A stretch of DNA of 64,000 nt, taken from contig NZ_CP016076.1 in the NCBI RefSeq assembly GCF_001941625.1, positions 62,001 to 126,000 on the forward strand. Direction: 5' to 3'. The notes under the pieces were generated by a model. The model was not told the origin of the DNA, did no database searches, and worked only from the letters and a program-made list of their open reading frames with translations. This document shows, one piece after another, positions 17,270 to 26,515 of this stretch. Made by a program: the position numbers and the translations under genes. Source of the stretch: Actinoalloteichus fjordicus (GTDB lineage: Bacteria; Actinomycetota; Actinomycetes; Mycobacteriales; Pseudonocardiaceae). How positions within the stretch are numbered: position 1 is the first letter of the stretch; every line of letters begins with the position of its first letter.

Positions 17270-18055
17270 TCAGGCCGTGCCCTCCAGGACGACGAAGAAC
17301 TCGCCGATCTCGCTCTCGCAGGATGCCGTCACCCTGGACGGATGATCGTCGGGGTCCAGATCGACGCAGGTCCAGTCCGTGGCCTGCCCGCCGTCGTCGA
17401 ACCGGGTGATCACCTCGCGGGCGGCGACGCAGCCGACCTGGTTCGCGGGCGCCGTGCCGTTGACCTCCGACGGCAGCCCCGCCTTCGTGACGAGCTGCCG
17501 CAGTTCGCCGTCGAGAACGGGCAGCCCGCCGCACTGGACGTCCTCGGCCGCTGGCTGGACGCGGTGCAGGATGCGGGTGGTCACGATGGTCAGGTTGACG
17601 TCGTCGTCCTGGCCGCAGAGCACTCCCTGGGTCGCCGCCGCCGTCGAGTCTGCCGCACACGTCCAGCCGTCGATCATGGCGCGTTGCCCGACACCGTGGG
17701 CGCCGCTTCGGTGGTATTCGTCGGCGATCAGTCGGGCCTCGGCACAGTCGACGCTGCGCCCGTCCTCATCCGCCAGCGCGGTGACGGCGAAGTCGGTGTC
17801 GTCCGGGGCGCGTACGGTCTCGCAGACCAGATCCGGGCCGGTGGGCCGCACTTCCACTGCTGGGCGCCGTGCCACCGGAACCGACGCCGACGCGCTGATC
17901 GACTCCATCGCGGAGTCGACCGGCAAGCTGCTGATCAGCTCGGCCGACGACCGTTGTTCGGAGTCCGGCTCGGCCGGCCCGAACTCTGCACAGGAAGCCG
18001 CCGTCAGGCAGCCCGCCGCCAGAATCGCGACTCGCCACCACATCCAGGTCGACAT
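17270..18055 (-). CDS. Cys-rich lipoprotein with an internally duplicated domain
   Basis: The 261-residue protein has a lipoprotein-type signal (VAILAAGCLTAASCAEF); the modified Cys could be either of the two. The mature part has two related ~70-residue units. The first (about 100-165) contains DCAEARLIADEYHRSG then DGWTCAAD and a third Cys. The second (about 200-258) contains GCVAAREVITRFDDGG then TDWTCVDL and a third Cys. The family is not recognised. It is divergent from the protease remnant and the subtilisin-like protease, and fragments resembling its 5' end recur near 18795-18835, so it appears to have been part of a duplicated block. Confidence 0.65.
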   Translation of the reverse strand: MSTWMWWRVAILAAGCLTAASCAEFGPAEPDSEQRSSAELISSLPVDSAMESISASASVPVARRPAVEVRPTGPDLVCETVRAPDDTDFAVTALADEDGRSVDCAEARLIADEYHRSGAHGVGQRAMIDGWTCAADSTAAATQGVLCGQDDDVNLTIVTTRILHRVQPAAEDVQCGGLPVLDGELRQLVTKAGLPSEVNGTAPANQVGCVAAREVITRFDDGGQATDWTCVDLDPDDHPSRVTASCESEIGEFFVVLEGTA

Positions 18056-18239
18056 CGTGGTCTCCTCACTGATCGGGCATCGATCAGGTTAGAAGATAAC
18101 CATCGGCGTCGGCGGGCCGTCTATGCGCGATTCGTCGCATCCCGGCGAGAATGTCAGTGAACCTGCAACCTCAGCTGCGGATTCTGCGTACTACCGGCAG
18201 TCCACGATCACCTTCGGTGATCGGGCGATCTGTCGGGAG

Positions 18240-18786
18240 TGTGCATGCAGGCAAGACGATCATCATGGAGGCCGCCACGGGTTGGCGGGAGGGGCGGTGT
18301 CCTCCTCCCCTTCCCGAACTCGATGGCGCAGCATGCGGAATCGACGCCGCCGTCGGGGTCTTCCCGGAACGCCGGGGACCCTCACGCTGGTCACCGATGA
18401 CAGGGTCCCGATCCGCACTGGCGCCGACGAGTCCGTTCAGGTGCTCGGCGTCGAGCCGGGGCCGGGACGCGAGACCGTCGACTTTGGGGACCGATCGGTC
18501 GAACGCACCCGGAGTCGTCCTTCTCGGTGCTGGGATCGGATGCGGAGCATCAGCTGTCCGTGCGGGCGGATCGCGAGCTGGCCAGCCTGCGCGTGGGCAC
18601 TGGTTACCGGGTTGACTGGGTCTTTCGAAGTGGTCCGGTCGACGGCGAGTCCGCGATGCTGCCGCTGATCGATCTTCGCTACGACCTGGCGTTGAGTCTG
18701 CGTCTCGTTGCGGGTGCATGCGGCCGACGAGGGTGCGGGCGACTCCTACACGGAGACTCTGATCGCGGCCTACGAGGTTCGCTGAG
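18240..18786 (+). pseudogene. collapsed remnant of a second subtilisin-like protease gene
   Basis: Three fragments match the intact protease just downstream, in the same order. 18371-18487 matches its prodomain start (LTLVTDD...VQVLGVEPGPGR). 18526-18700 matches its C-terminal part (AEHQLSVRADRELASLRVGT, DWVFRSGPVDGES). 18701-18786 matches the exact C-terminus through the stop (SYTETLIAAYEVR). About 3 kb, including the whole catalytic domain, is missing between the first two pieces and roughly 0.2 kb between the last two. The pieces are in different reading frames. The 5' flank, including AAGACGATCA, also resembles the start region of the intact gene. It is a tandem copy that decayed by deletion and cannot encode a protease. 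Confidence 0.85.
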
Positions 18787-19178
18787 GTGAGGCGGGCGCC
18801 GGCATCACGGCTCGCCACCGCATCCGTACCGACACCCGGCCCGAGGGTCGGTCGGGCGTCCTTGATCAGTTCGTGACCGAGCCACAGGAGTGACGGCTGT
18901 TCGAGAACGTGCCGGCGGTCGATCGCTGACGGAGTCTCCCCCCGTCTCCGATTGCGGCGGGGTGGTGCAGGACAAGATTCGATCACGGAATAGTTGCTGA
19001 TCAACGGCCTGGCTGTGGTCGATCTCCTCATCGGAAGGCCCGGCAGATCGGGCCGATGGACGGAGCCGTCGCCGCATCCGTCGAATCGGCAGTGCAACCT
19101 CGCTCTCTGTCGTTACGTGTGGTGACTGCAAGTTCGCGATCACGCCCTCGTGGTCGCGGCGATCAGTCAGGAGCTGAT
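18787..19178. other. non-coding spacer with duplicated flank remnants
   Basis: No credible gene is present. Around 18795-18835 (GGCTCGCCACCGCATCC) the sequence resembles the 5' end of the lipoprotein gene near 18010-18055 (CGACTCGCCACCACATCC). The stretch before the protease start resembles that before the remnant. This suggests the duplicated unit spanned the lipoprotein start and the protease. The protease promoter must lie here. Confidence 0.45.
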
Positions 19179-22100
19179 GTGCAGGGAAGACGATCAACTA
19201 GTCCGCCCGTGGTGGTGGGCACGGCCTGCGCCGTATTCCTGGGGTTGGCGGTGGCGGCATCTCCGACTGCGGTCGCGCAGGTTGACGGGCAGGCACCGAG
19301 CGCGGCGCCCGGTGGCACGCCGGGGGTCATCACCCTCGTCACTGGTGACACGGTCGCGGTTCGCACCGACCCGGACAAGTCCGTCCAGGTGACCGGCGTC
19401 GAGCCGGGGCCGGGGCGCGGCTCGATCGAGTTCACGCGGCTGGAGATGAACGGCGAGCATTTCGTCTATCCGTCGGATGCCCTCGGGCTGTTACGGGCAG
19501 ATCGCTTGGATGAGGCGCTGTTCAACATCTCGCTGCTCGCCGAGCAGGGATTGCACGAGCCGGACGTCGACTCGGTCCCCTTGCTCTCTACCTCGGAGGC
19601 CGGGGTGAGCACCTTCTCTGCGGCACCTGTCTGGGCGGAGGTGACCCGGTCTTTCCCCGACCTGGGCGTGACCGCGTTGGCGGTCGAGAAGACCGAGGCG
19701 GCCGACTTCTGGAGCGAGTTGCTCGCAGCCGAGCCCCGGGCTGAGGAGTTCTCCGCCGCGGCGGGTCCGGTGGAGAAGGTCTGGCTGAATCAGCGGTTGC
19801 AGCCTTCGCTGGATGAGAGCGTCGGCCTGGTCGGCGCCCCGTCGGCGTGGGAGGCCGGGTTCAGTGGCGAGGGGGTGCGGGTGGCGGTGTTGGACACCGG
19901 ATACGACCCGACTCATCCCGATCTCGTCGACAACGTGGCCGGGGCCGAGAATCTGATCGAGCCTGGGGCGGAGGTCACCGACCCCGTCGGGCACGGCACG
20001 CATGTCGCCGCGACGATCGCGGGTTCCGGTGCGGCGTCGGACGGCCGTTATCGGGGTGTCGCTCCGGATGCCGAGCTGCTGCACGGCAAGGTGTGCGAGC
20101 TCGACGGCTGCCCGACGGACGTCATCATCGCCGGGATGCAGTGGGCCGTCGATCAGCAGGCCTCGGTGATCAACCTGAGCCTCGGCAGCTACCCCTCGGA
20201 CGGCACCGACCCGCTCTCGCAGGCCATCGACGACCTCACCGCATCCTCCGGTGCCCTGTTCGTGGTCGCGGCGGGCAACCGGGGAGGAGATTCCACCGTG
20301 GAAGCTCCCGGTGCGGCCGACTCTGCGTTGACGGTGGCGGCCTCGACCAAGCAGGACGAGCTCGCCGAGTTCTCCAGCCGGGGACCGCGGTTGATCGACT
20401 CGGCGGTGAAGCCAGACATCGCCGCTCCCGGAGAAGACATCACCGCCGCCAGGGCGGCGGGAACCGATCTCGGGGGGATCGTCGACGACCAGCATGCCAG
20501 GTTGTCGGGTACGTCGATGGCGACACCGCACGTGGCAGGTGCCGCCGCGATCTTGGCCCAGCAGCGCCCGGACTTCTCGGCAGCCGAGCTGAAGTCCGCC
20601 TTGATGAGTTCGGCACAGCCGTTGGACGACGTCTCCGTCTACGGGCAGGGCGCTGGGCGCCTCGACGTCGCTCGCGCGGTGGATCAGACGCTGCGTGCTC
20701 AGCCTGCTTCGTTGTCGATGGGCAAGGCATTGTCTCCCGTCGAGGAGGCCGAGCCGGTCACGATGCCGGTGACCCTGCACAACGACGACACCGAACCGGT
20801 CGAGCTGGCACTGAGCATCGAGGCGGCGGCCGATGCCGCACCCGCTCCGGAGGGCCTGTTCGACGTCGACGTCTCGACGATCACAGTTCCCGCGCAGGGT
20901 GTGGCGGAGGTGGATGTCACCGCAGACTTCGCCGCCTCGGCGGAGGCACCCGGACCGAAGGGCGCCAGACTGGTCGGTGCCGGGCCCGACGGTCAGACGA
21001 TCCGGGTGGCCTTGGGTGCCGACATCGGACAGGACGAGGCACGGCTCGATTACACGGCGATCAACCGGGCGGGTGTGTCAGGTGACAATGTTCAGGCCAT
21101 GGGCTTCGCGCAAAGCGTAGAAACCGGTGAAAGCTATACCATTGGAGGCCCTTACTCAAGCATTGTGGTGCCCAAGGGTCGATATCGTGTGGTTGCTCAG
21201 GTGACCGATGATCTGGTCCTGCCGAGCGGATCTTCGTACACAGAGGCGTTCACCTATCTGGCCCGAGAGGTGACGCTCGACGATCACTTCACCGTCACAC
21301 TTGATGCGCGGGCTGGCGAGCCGGTCGAAACCGAGCTTGACGACCCAGAACTCCGACTCACTCCGCAGATGGTGCCATCCTTCGGCATCCGGTCGAAGGT
21401 CGGCGCTGCGCCGGCCTCCCTATCTGGGGCCATCCCCCACCCTGGGCGGGACTTCGTGGTCCCAGCCGAACCGCTCGACGGGCTCGGGATGTACTCCACC
21501 TCGCTGTGGGCGCGGCCAATGCTGACGGGCGCGACCACCGATCCAGAGCCACTGTCCGTCGAGCTGTCTGAATTGGTGGTGAGCGACCCCGCCGACCGGT
21601 TCATCGGCGAGCTGACCGCTCCCGTGATCGATGTCGGCGCAGCGGAGGACGTGGCCGAAGTGGAGGTGGCGGGAGCCATCGCGCTGCTCACTGTTCAGGG
21701 AGTCCCCGGCGAGGAGGTCGCGGCCCGGGTGACCGAGCTGATCGAGGCAGGCGCCGAGGGCGTTCTCTACAACGGATTCCAGGATGTCGAGTACGACTCG
21801 GCGTGGCAGGTGCCGGTTCTCCAGGTAGACGACTTTTTGGGGCTCCTGCGCGATCGGATCGCCGAGGGACCGACTGAGTTCACCATCATCGGCCGGGAGC
21901 AGGGGTCGGTTCGGTACCTGCTGCACGACGAGACCGAAGGCGTTGGCCTGCAAGGCATCACCTGGTCGCACCGGAAGGAGGACCTGACTCGGGTCCGCAT
22001 GCGGGTACACGCGCCGGCCTCGGAGGGCGCCGCCGTGTCGGTGGCCTCTTTCGCGGACTTCGGTGATGGGCTGGTCGGGCTGGACTCTGTCGTCTACGCC

Positions 22101-22946
22101 CCTCTTGAACAGGGCCTCTACGTGACACCGGGCTTCGAATGGTTCCACAGCGCCCGGATCGGCACCGATGACGCGTACCAGCCTGTCGGCATTCACGAGA
22201 CACTGCCGGCCCGGTATGAGGCGGGCGGCGACTATGAGGTCGATCTGCTTTCGGGCCCCTACGGCGTCGACCTGGGGGTGCCGCACCGGGACAGCGTGAC
22301 CTACGAGCCCACGCCGTTCGTGGCCCGGACGGATGATGAGATTCGGATCGACCTGCCGGTGTTTCAGGCGAATTCGCCGAACGGATCGATCGGCGTCGTG
22401 GAATCCTGGGCCAATACCGGTGAGACGGTGTTGATCAGTGATGGCATCGAGAGCGGTCGATCGAACAGCCCCGGTATGGGCGTATTCGAGGTGCCTGCGC
22501 AGGATGCGGAGCACCGGCTCACGGTGCGGGCGGATCGCGAGCTGGCCGGTCTGCGCGTCGGTACCGGGTATCGGGGTGACTGGGTCTTTCGTAGTGGTCC
22601 GGTCGACGGCGAGTCCGAGGTGCTGCCGTTGATCGATCTTCGTTATGACATGGCATTGAGTCTGCTGCACACCGCGCAGGCTGGTGAAGACGTCACCTTC
22701 GGCGTCGCGGCCGGTTATCAGGCCGGCTCCACCGCCGACGCTGCCGGTGTTGCGGACTTGCGGGTCGAGTTCGCGACCGATGGCGAGGCCTGGCAGGAGG
22801 CCGTGGTCACCGAGGTGGATCAGGGCTGGACCGTGACGGTCCCCGGCCAGCAGGCGGGGCCTGTGTCGCTGCGTCTGCATGCGGCCGACGAGGGTGCGGG
22901 CAACTCCTACACGGAGACGCTGATCGCGGCCTACGAGGTTCGCTGA
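19179..22946 (+). CDS. secreted S8 (subtilisin-like) serine peptidase, multidomain
   Basis: The protein has 1255 residues. A Sec signal peptide (PPVVVGTACAVFLGLAVAAS, about 9-28) and a prodomain (~35-215) are followed by the catalytic domain with Asp239 (VAVLDTGYDP), His272 (GHGTHVAA) and Ser446 (LSGTSMATPHVAG). A long C-terminal region of ~700 residues follows. It contains a PA-like segment (AIALLTVQGVPGEEVAARVT, GAEGVLYNGF) and beta-rich repeats. It should be an active extracellular protease. GTG at 19179 with AGGAGCTGAT upstream is the best start; further upstream there is no signal-peptide sense. It is preceded by a decayed tandem copy and followed convergently by an acyltransferase. Confidence 0.9.
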   Translation: MQGRRSTSPPVVVGTACAVFLGLAVAASPTAVAQVDGQAPSAAPGGTPGVITLVTGDTVAVRTDPDKSVQVTGVEPGPGRGSIEFTRLEMNGEHFVYPSDALGLLRADRLDEALFNISLLAEQGLHEPDVDSVPLLSTSEAGVSTFSAAPVWAEVTRSFPDLGVTALAVEKTEAADFWSELLAAEPRAEEFSAAAGPVEKVWLNQRLQPSLDESVGLVGAPSAWEAGFSGEGVRVAVLDTGYDPTHPDLVDNVAGAENLIEPGAEVTDPVGHGTHVAATIAGSGAASDGRYRGVAPDAELLHGKVCELDGCPTDVIIAGMQWAVDQQASVINLSLGSYPSDGTDPLSQAIDDLTASSGALFVVAAGNRGGDSTVEAPGAADSALTVAASTKQDELAEFSSRGPRLIDSAVKPDIAAPGEDITAARAAGTDLGGIVDDQHARLSGTSMATPHVAGAAAILAQQRPDFSAAELKSALMSSAQPLDDVSVYGQGAGRLDVARAVDQTLRAQPASLSMGKALSPVEEAEPVTMPVTLHNDDTEPVELALSIEAAADAAPAPEGLFDVDVSTITVPAQGVAEVDVTADFAASAEAPGPKGARLVGAGPDGQTIRVALGADIGQDEARLDYTAINRAGVSGDNVQAMGFAQSVETGESYTIGGPYSSIVVPKGRYRVVAQVTDDLVLPSGSSYTEAFTYLAREVTLDDHFTVTLDARAGEPVETELDDPELRLTPQMVPSFGIRSKVGAAPASLSGAIPHPGRDFVVPAEPLDGLGMYSTSLWARPMLTGATTDPEPLSVELSELVVSDPADRFIGELTAPVIDVGAAEDVAEVEVAGAIALLTVQGVPGEEVAARVTELIEAGAEGVLYNGFQDVEYDSAWQVPVLQVDDFLGLLRDRIAEGPTEFTIIGREQGSVRYLLHDETEGVGLQGITWSHRKEDLTRVRMRVHAPASEGAAVSVASFADFGDGLVGLDSVVYAPLEQGLYVTPGFEWFHSARIGTDDAYQPVGIHETLPARYEAGGDYEVDLLSGPYGVDLGVPHRDSVTYEPTPFVARTDDEIRIDLPVFQANSPNGSIGVVESWANTGETVLISDGIESGRSNSPGMGVFEVPAQDAEHRLTVRADRELAGLRVGTGYRGDWVFRSGPVDGESEVLPLIDLRYDMALSLLHTAQAGEDVTFGVAAGYQAGSTADAAGVADLRVEFATDGEAWQEAVVTEVDQGWTVTVPGQQAGPVSLRLHAADEGAGNSYTETLIAAYEVR

Positions 22947-22977
22947 GGTGAGGCTGACGTCGTCTCGGCGGGGGTCC

Positions 22978-24096
22978 TCACGACCCTGCCGAGGCGGCGT
23001 CCGCCCGACGGGCGGCCCGGTCGCGTTCGCGGCGTCGATACCAGTCGTTCACCGGCAGCTCGACCAGTCGATAGAGCAGCTCCGCGCAGACTGCGGAGAC
23101 CAGCACCGCCGCCAGGACTGCGACGCCTGCACCAACCCGCGGGCTGAGGGCCGCCAGCACCGCGAAGCCGACCGGCATGTGAATCAGGAAGATCGAGTAC
23201 GTCCGCTTCGCCACCTCGCGCACCGCTCGCGACCGGGCCAGACCGCCGCTCGTGCCGAGCAGCAGGACCGTCAGCAGGATCATCATCAGCAGCGTCCGCT
23301 CGACCGGCTCGCCGTACGGGATGGTCTCGTGGTTGAGCCCTCCCCAGATGAAGAGCAGATAATGCCCGCCGCCCACGGCGAGACCTGCGGATGCCCGCAG
23401 CCGCCCGGAGCGCACCAGCGAGATGCACTGGCCGATGAACAGCACCGGCAGGAAGGTCGCCATCGTCCTGAGGTGGTTCAGCGTCGCGGTGGGCGTCTCC
23501 ACCGTCAGCGCAAGCGCGATCGCGATGATCACTCCGGCGATGACCGGGCCGAGCCACGGTCGTCCGCGTCCCGGCCGGATCATCGCGGCCGTGAACAGAT
23601 AGAAGCTGAACTGGAGGGTGAGTGTCCAGGCCACCGGGAGGACGACGTTCTGCTCGGTCAGGAAGTGGTTGGCCAGGGTCAGACTGCCGATGAGGGAGTT
23701 GCCGTTCGCCGTCATGTCGGGATTGCCGCCGGGGAAGAACCCCGCCAGCACCAGCAGCCAGCTGACCACCACGGCGATCCAGAACGCGGGGAGGAGTCGG
23801 AACGCCCGCCGCGCCAGAAACTGTCCCGGCGTCTCCTTCTCGGTGACATAGCTGATGACCAGGCCGCTGATCAGGAATAACGACGACAGGCCGACCATGC
23901 CGAGGTTCGGCAGGAGCCGGAGCGATGCCATCGTGTCGTTCACCGCGTCGCGGAAGTCGAGTGGGAGTCCGCGAGTCGCGGTCCAGTCCATGAAATGGCG
24001 ATAGACGATGAACAATGCTGCGACGGCTCGTAAGACGTCCAGGCCGTAGAGGTATTGCCGCGTCGATGCCGGATTCGGGGACGGTGGAGTGCTCAC
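22978..24096 (-). CDS. acyltransferase family 3 membrane protein
   Basis: The 372-residue protein has about ten membrane helices and an acyltransferase-3 fold. Arg23 (GLDVLRAVAALF) and His34 (IVYRHFMDW) are present, as are SSLFLISGLVISY and FLPVLFIGQC. It should be competent to transfer acetyl or another acyl group to an extracytoplasmic acceptor. The start is GTG with GGAGGG 10 nt upstream. It stands alone, convergent to the protease gene and about 10 kb from the two related proteins in the glycan block. It is closer to the active copy there than to the degenerate one. Confidence 0.85.
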   Translation of the reverse strand: MSTPPSPNPASTRQYLYGLDVLRAVAALFIVYRHFMDWTATRGLPLDFRDAVNDTMASLRLLPNLGMVGLSSLFLISGLVISYVTEKETPGQFLARRAFRLLPAFWIAVVVSWLLVLAGFFPGGNPDMTANGNSLIGSLTLANHFLTEQNVVLPVAWTLTLQFSFYLFTAAMIRPGRGRPWLGPVIAGVIIAIALALTVETPTATLNHLRTMATFLPVLFIGQCISLVRSGRLRASAGLAVGGGHYLLFIWGGLNHETIPYGEPVERTLLMMILLTVLLLGTSGGLARSRAVREVAKRTYSIFLIHMPVGFAVLAALSPRVGAGVAVLAAVLVSAVCAELLYRLVELPVNDWYRRRERDRAARRADAASAGS

Positions 24097-24148
24097 CTGT
24101 AGATCCCTCCGGGCGCGGCATGCCTTTCATCTGTGCCCGCTGACGCGA

Positions 24149-24180
24149 AAGAGGCTCGATCGAATTCGATCGAGCCTCTT
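24149..24180 (-). terminator. 32-nt perfect palindrome terminating tRNA-Gly
   Basis: AAGAGGCTCGATCGAA is followed directly by its exact reverse complement, 6 bp beyond the tRNA 3' end. On the tRNA strand it can fold into a long hairpin, with a short T run in its 3' arm. Being symmetric, it can also terminate any plus-strand readthrough. Confidence 0.75.
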
Positions 24181-24186
24181 GTCACG

Positions 24187-24258
24187 AGCGGACGACGGGA
24201 TTCGAACCCGCGACCCTCACCTTGGCAAGGTGATGCGCTACCACTGCGCCACGTCCGC
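24187..24258 (-). tRNA. tRNA-Gly (anticodon GCC)
   Basis: On the minus strand a 72-nt cloverleaf runs from GCGGACG to CGTCCGC plus discriminator T, with CCA not encoded. The acceptor stem pairs over all 7 positions. The D arm is GCGCAGTGGTAGCGC, the anticodon stem-loop is TCACC-TTGCCAA-GGTGA with anticodon GCC, and the T arm is GCGGG-TTCGAAT-CCCGT. No integrase or att duplicate lies nearby. Confidence 0.97.
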
Positions 24259-24347
24259 ACGATGTCCGCCTGCGGGGGTGAACCCCGTGTGGTGACAATA
24301 CTCTAGCCCGCCCCGCACCGGACGTCTGCACCGGGTCGGTGATCGGC

Positions 24348-24758
24348 TCAGTCGTGGGCCTTCGGCCCCGCCCGGTCGACCGTGACCCGCAGAATCACCC
24401 GCTGCTGGGTGCGCATCGCCTCGCGATACTCGGCCCAGTCGGGGTGTTCGCCGGAGACCTGGCGGTAGTACTGCTCCAGCAGCGGCATCGCCTCCGGAAG
24501 TTCGAGGACCTCGGCTCGGCCGTCGATCTGGAGCCAGCCGCCGAAGAACTCGTCCGGCAGCACGCACAGCCAGACTCGGGCGTCGCGTCGGACGTTGCGG
24601 ACCTTGTACGTCGTCCGCCGCGTGCTGATCAGCACACGGCCGTCCTCGTCGACGGCCGTGAGGACCGGAGACATCTGCGGGGTTCCGTCGGCCCGTGCGG
24701 TGGCCAGCACCGCCCGATGCTGCTCGCGAATCTTCGCCAGTGCGACCTCGTGCTCCAC
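24348..24758 (-). CDS. PPOX-class (pyridoxamine 5'-phosphate oxidase fold) F420/FMN-dependent protein
   Basis: The 136-residue protein has the split-barrel flavin-binding fold: AVLATARADGTPQMSPV, VLISTRRTTYKVRNVRRD, WLQIDGRAEVLE. The late segment EHPDWAEYREAMRTQQRVIL is typical of actinobacterial F420-dependent PPOX proteins. The cofactor (F420 or FMN) cannot be decided from sequence. I prefer GTG at 24758 because ACGGAGG lies 6 nt upstream; the open frame extends 50 codons more without homology. It lies next to tRNA-Gly on the same strand and diverges from the small membrane protein gene. Confidence 0.8.
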   Translation of the reverse strand: MEHEVALAKIREQHRAVLATARADGTPQMSPVLTAVDEDGRVLISTRRTTYKVRNVRRDARVWLCVLPDEFFGGWLQIDGRAEVLELPEAMPLLEQYYRQVSGEHPDWAEYREAMRTQQRVILRVTVDRAGPKAHD

Positions 24759-24982
24759 GTCGGCCTCCGTCTGCTCGTCGCCGCGCCAGAGCAGGCGCTG
24801 CTCATCCTCCTCCACCCTCTCAGATGAGAAGATCGGCGAGGCGGGTCTTCGAGGCCGCCGCGAGCGCTGGGCGAGTCGCTGCCGACGCGGTACGGTGGGT
24901 CTACGCACGGTAATCGACCCCGACTACTTCGTTGTCTCTTGGTGGTGGGTGGCCCCTGCCGCCACTGCCCGCTGGAGGCGGC

Positions 24983-25426
24983 ATGAACAAGATGGTGCGC
25001 GGCGCCGACGGCCGGATGTGGAGCATCCAGGGCGAGATGGAGTGGACGCATCCTCTACAGCTCGACGAGTTCGAACACGACGTGAGTGGTGGTCGAGGTC
25101 CCGGCATCCTGTTGTCGATCGTGCTCGGTGTGCTCGTCCTCATCCTGCTCCTCTGGCAGCCGCCCGAGGTGATCGTCCCCGCGTGGCTGATCCTCGCGCT
25201 GTTCCTGGTCCTGATCTTCTTCCCGGCCCGGTGGGTGCTGCGCAGGCCGTGGACGCTGGTCGCCGAGACCCGGCCCGGCGCTGATGACGAGGAGCATCCG
25301 CAGGAACGGTGGGTGGGCGTGGTGCGCGGGGTGTTCCTGGTGCGCCAGGAGGCGGCGAAGATGGCCAGGCACATCGAGGTGTATTCCGAACCGGATCAGG
25401 ACGGCACGCTGCAACCGGTCGACTGA
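24983..25426 (+). CDS. small membrane protein of unknown function
   Basis: The 147-residue protein has two adjacent membrane helices (LLSIVLGVLVLILLLW and VPAWLILALFLVLIFFPARW, about residues 43-83). A cytoplasmic C-terminal part (RRPWTLVAETRP, then RWVGVVRGVFLVRQEAAKMA) follows. It resembles a conserved actinobacterial family without known role; I do not assign a function. The ATG is preceded by GGAGGCGGC. It is followed 225 bp later by the DNA glycosylase gene. Confidence 0.72.
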   Translation: MNKMVRGADGRMWSIQGEMEWTHPLQLDEFEHDVSGGRGPGILLSIVLGVLVLILLLWQPPEVIVPAWLILALFLVLIFFPARWVLRRPWTLVAETRPGADDEEHPQERWVGVVRGVFLVRQEAAKMARHIEVYSEPDQDGTLQPVD

Positions 25427-25651
25427 CCTGGTCGGTCTTCGGGTGCGGGCCGCCTCACTTCGCCTCCGTGCGACCGGCCCGCTCGGCCCGGTCGCCTGCG
25501 GTGGTGGGACTCGCTGCCGTCGAGCGCCTTCGCGCAGGCACCGCCCACCTCGCCGTCCTCGGGCTGCCTGGGGGCTCGCTCCGCACCGCCGTCGGTGCAC
25601 CGCCCTGGTCATCGCCGGGTGCGCAGCGCCGGGTGGGCGCACACTGGGCAG

Positions 25652-26515
25652 GTGCCTGAGCTTCCGGAGATCGAGGCGATCGTCCACTACCTGCGGGAAC
25701 ATGCGGTCGGGCGGACGATCAACCGGGTCGACATCGCGTCGCTGGCGGCATTGAAGACGGCCGCGCCGCCGTGGACCGAGCTGCACGGCAGGCCGGTGCG
25801 GCAGGCCGACCGCCACGGGAAATTCCTCGATCTCGACTGCGACGGTCTGCACCTGGTGATCCACCTGGCGAGGGCGGGCTGGCTGCGCTGGGCGGACGTG
25901 CTCGCCGCCGCCCCGCCGAGGCCTGGTCGGGGTCCGCTGGCCGTCCGAGTCCACCTGGGCCCGCCGGGCAGCGGGCCGGGATTCGACCTCACCGAGGCCG
26001 GAACCAGGAAGGGACTCGCGGTCTGGGTGGTGCGCAGCCCGTCGGAGGTGCCGGGGATCGAGAATCTCGGGCCGGATGCGGCGACTCTCGACCAGCCGGG
26101 GCTGGCCGAGGTGCTGCGTGGACACACCGAGCGACTCAAGACCGTCTTGACCAGGCAGTCGATCCTGGCGGGACTGGGCAATGCCTACTCCGACGAGGTG
26201 ATGCACGCTGCGCGGCTCTCGCCTTACGCGACAGCGGGCCGCCTGACGGCGGAGGAGATCGACCGGCTGCACGCCGCGCTGGAGATGGTGCTCTCCGACG
26301 CGGTACATCGCTCGATCGGTCTGGAGGCGGCCCGGCTCAAGAGCGAGAAGCGCTCCGGTCTGCGGGTTCACGGGCGTACGGGGCTGCCCTGCCCGATCTG
26401 CGGTGACACCGTGCGGGAGGTGTCCTTCGCCGACCGCTCGTTCCAGTACTGCCCTACTTGCCAGACCGGGGGGCGGACGCTCGCCGACCGGCGACGTTCG
26501 CGGTTCGTCAAATAG
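25652..26515 (+). CDS. Fpg/Nei family DNA glycosylase
   Basis: The 287-residue protein begins PELPEIEAI after the start codon, the diagnostic catalytic N-terminus (Pro2 nucleophile, Glu3). It has a conserved Lys in RHGKFLDL, the helix-two-turn-helix region (GLGNAYSDEVMHAARLSP) and a C-terminal Cys4 zinc finger (CPICGD...YCPTC) ending in a Gln-Thr-Gly-Gly stretch. It excises oxidised bases with AP lyase activity. The Nei/Fpg subtype is unresolved. The longer frame upstream of GTG 25652 is excluded because proline must be residue 2. Confidence 0.93.
   Translation: MPELPEIEAIVHYLREHAVGRTINRVDIASLAALKTAAPPWTELHGRPVRQADRHGKFLDLDCDGLHLVIHLARAGWLRWADVLAAAPPRPGRGPLAVRVHLGPPGSGPGFDLTEAGTRKGLAVWVVRSPSEVPGIENLGPDAATLDQPGLAEVLRGHTERLKTVLTRQSILAGLGNAYSDEVMHAARLSPYATAGRLTAEEIDRLHAALEMVLSDAVHRSIGLEAARLKSEKRSGLRVHGRTGLPCPICGDTVREVSFADRSFQYCPTCQTGGRTLADRRRSRFVK

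Noticed and set aside
18171..19097. 308-codon minus-strand frame across the protease remnant
   Set aside because: It covers fragments clearly homologous to the plus-strand protease and has no domain of its own.
24187..24258. tRNA-Gly as an integration site of a mobile element
   Set aside because: No integrase, no duplicated tRNA 3' end and no phage genes on either side.
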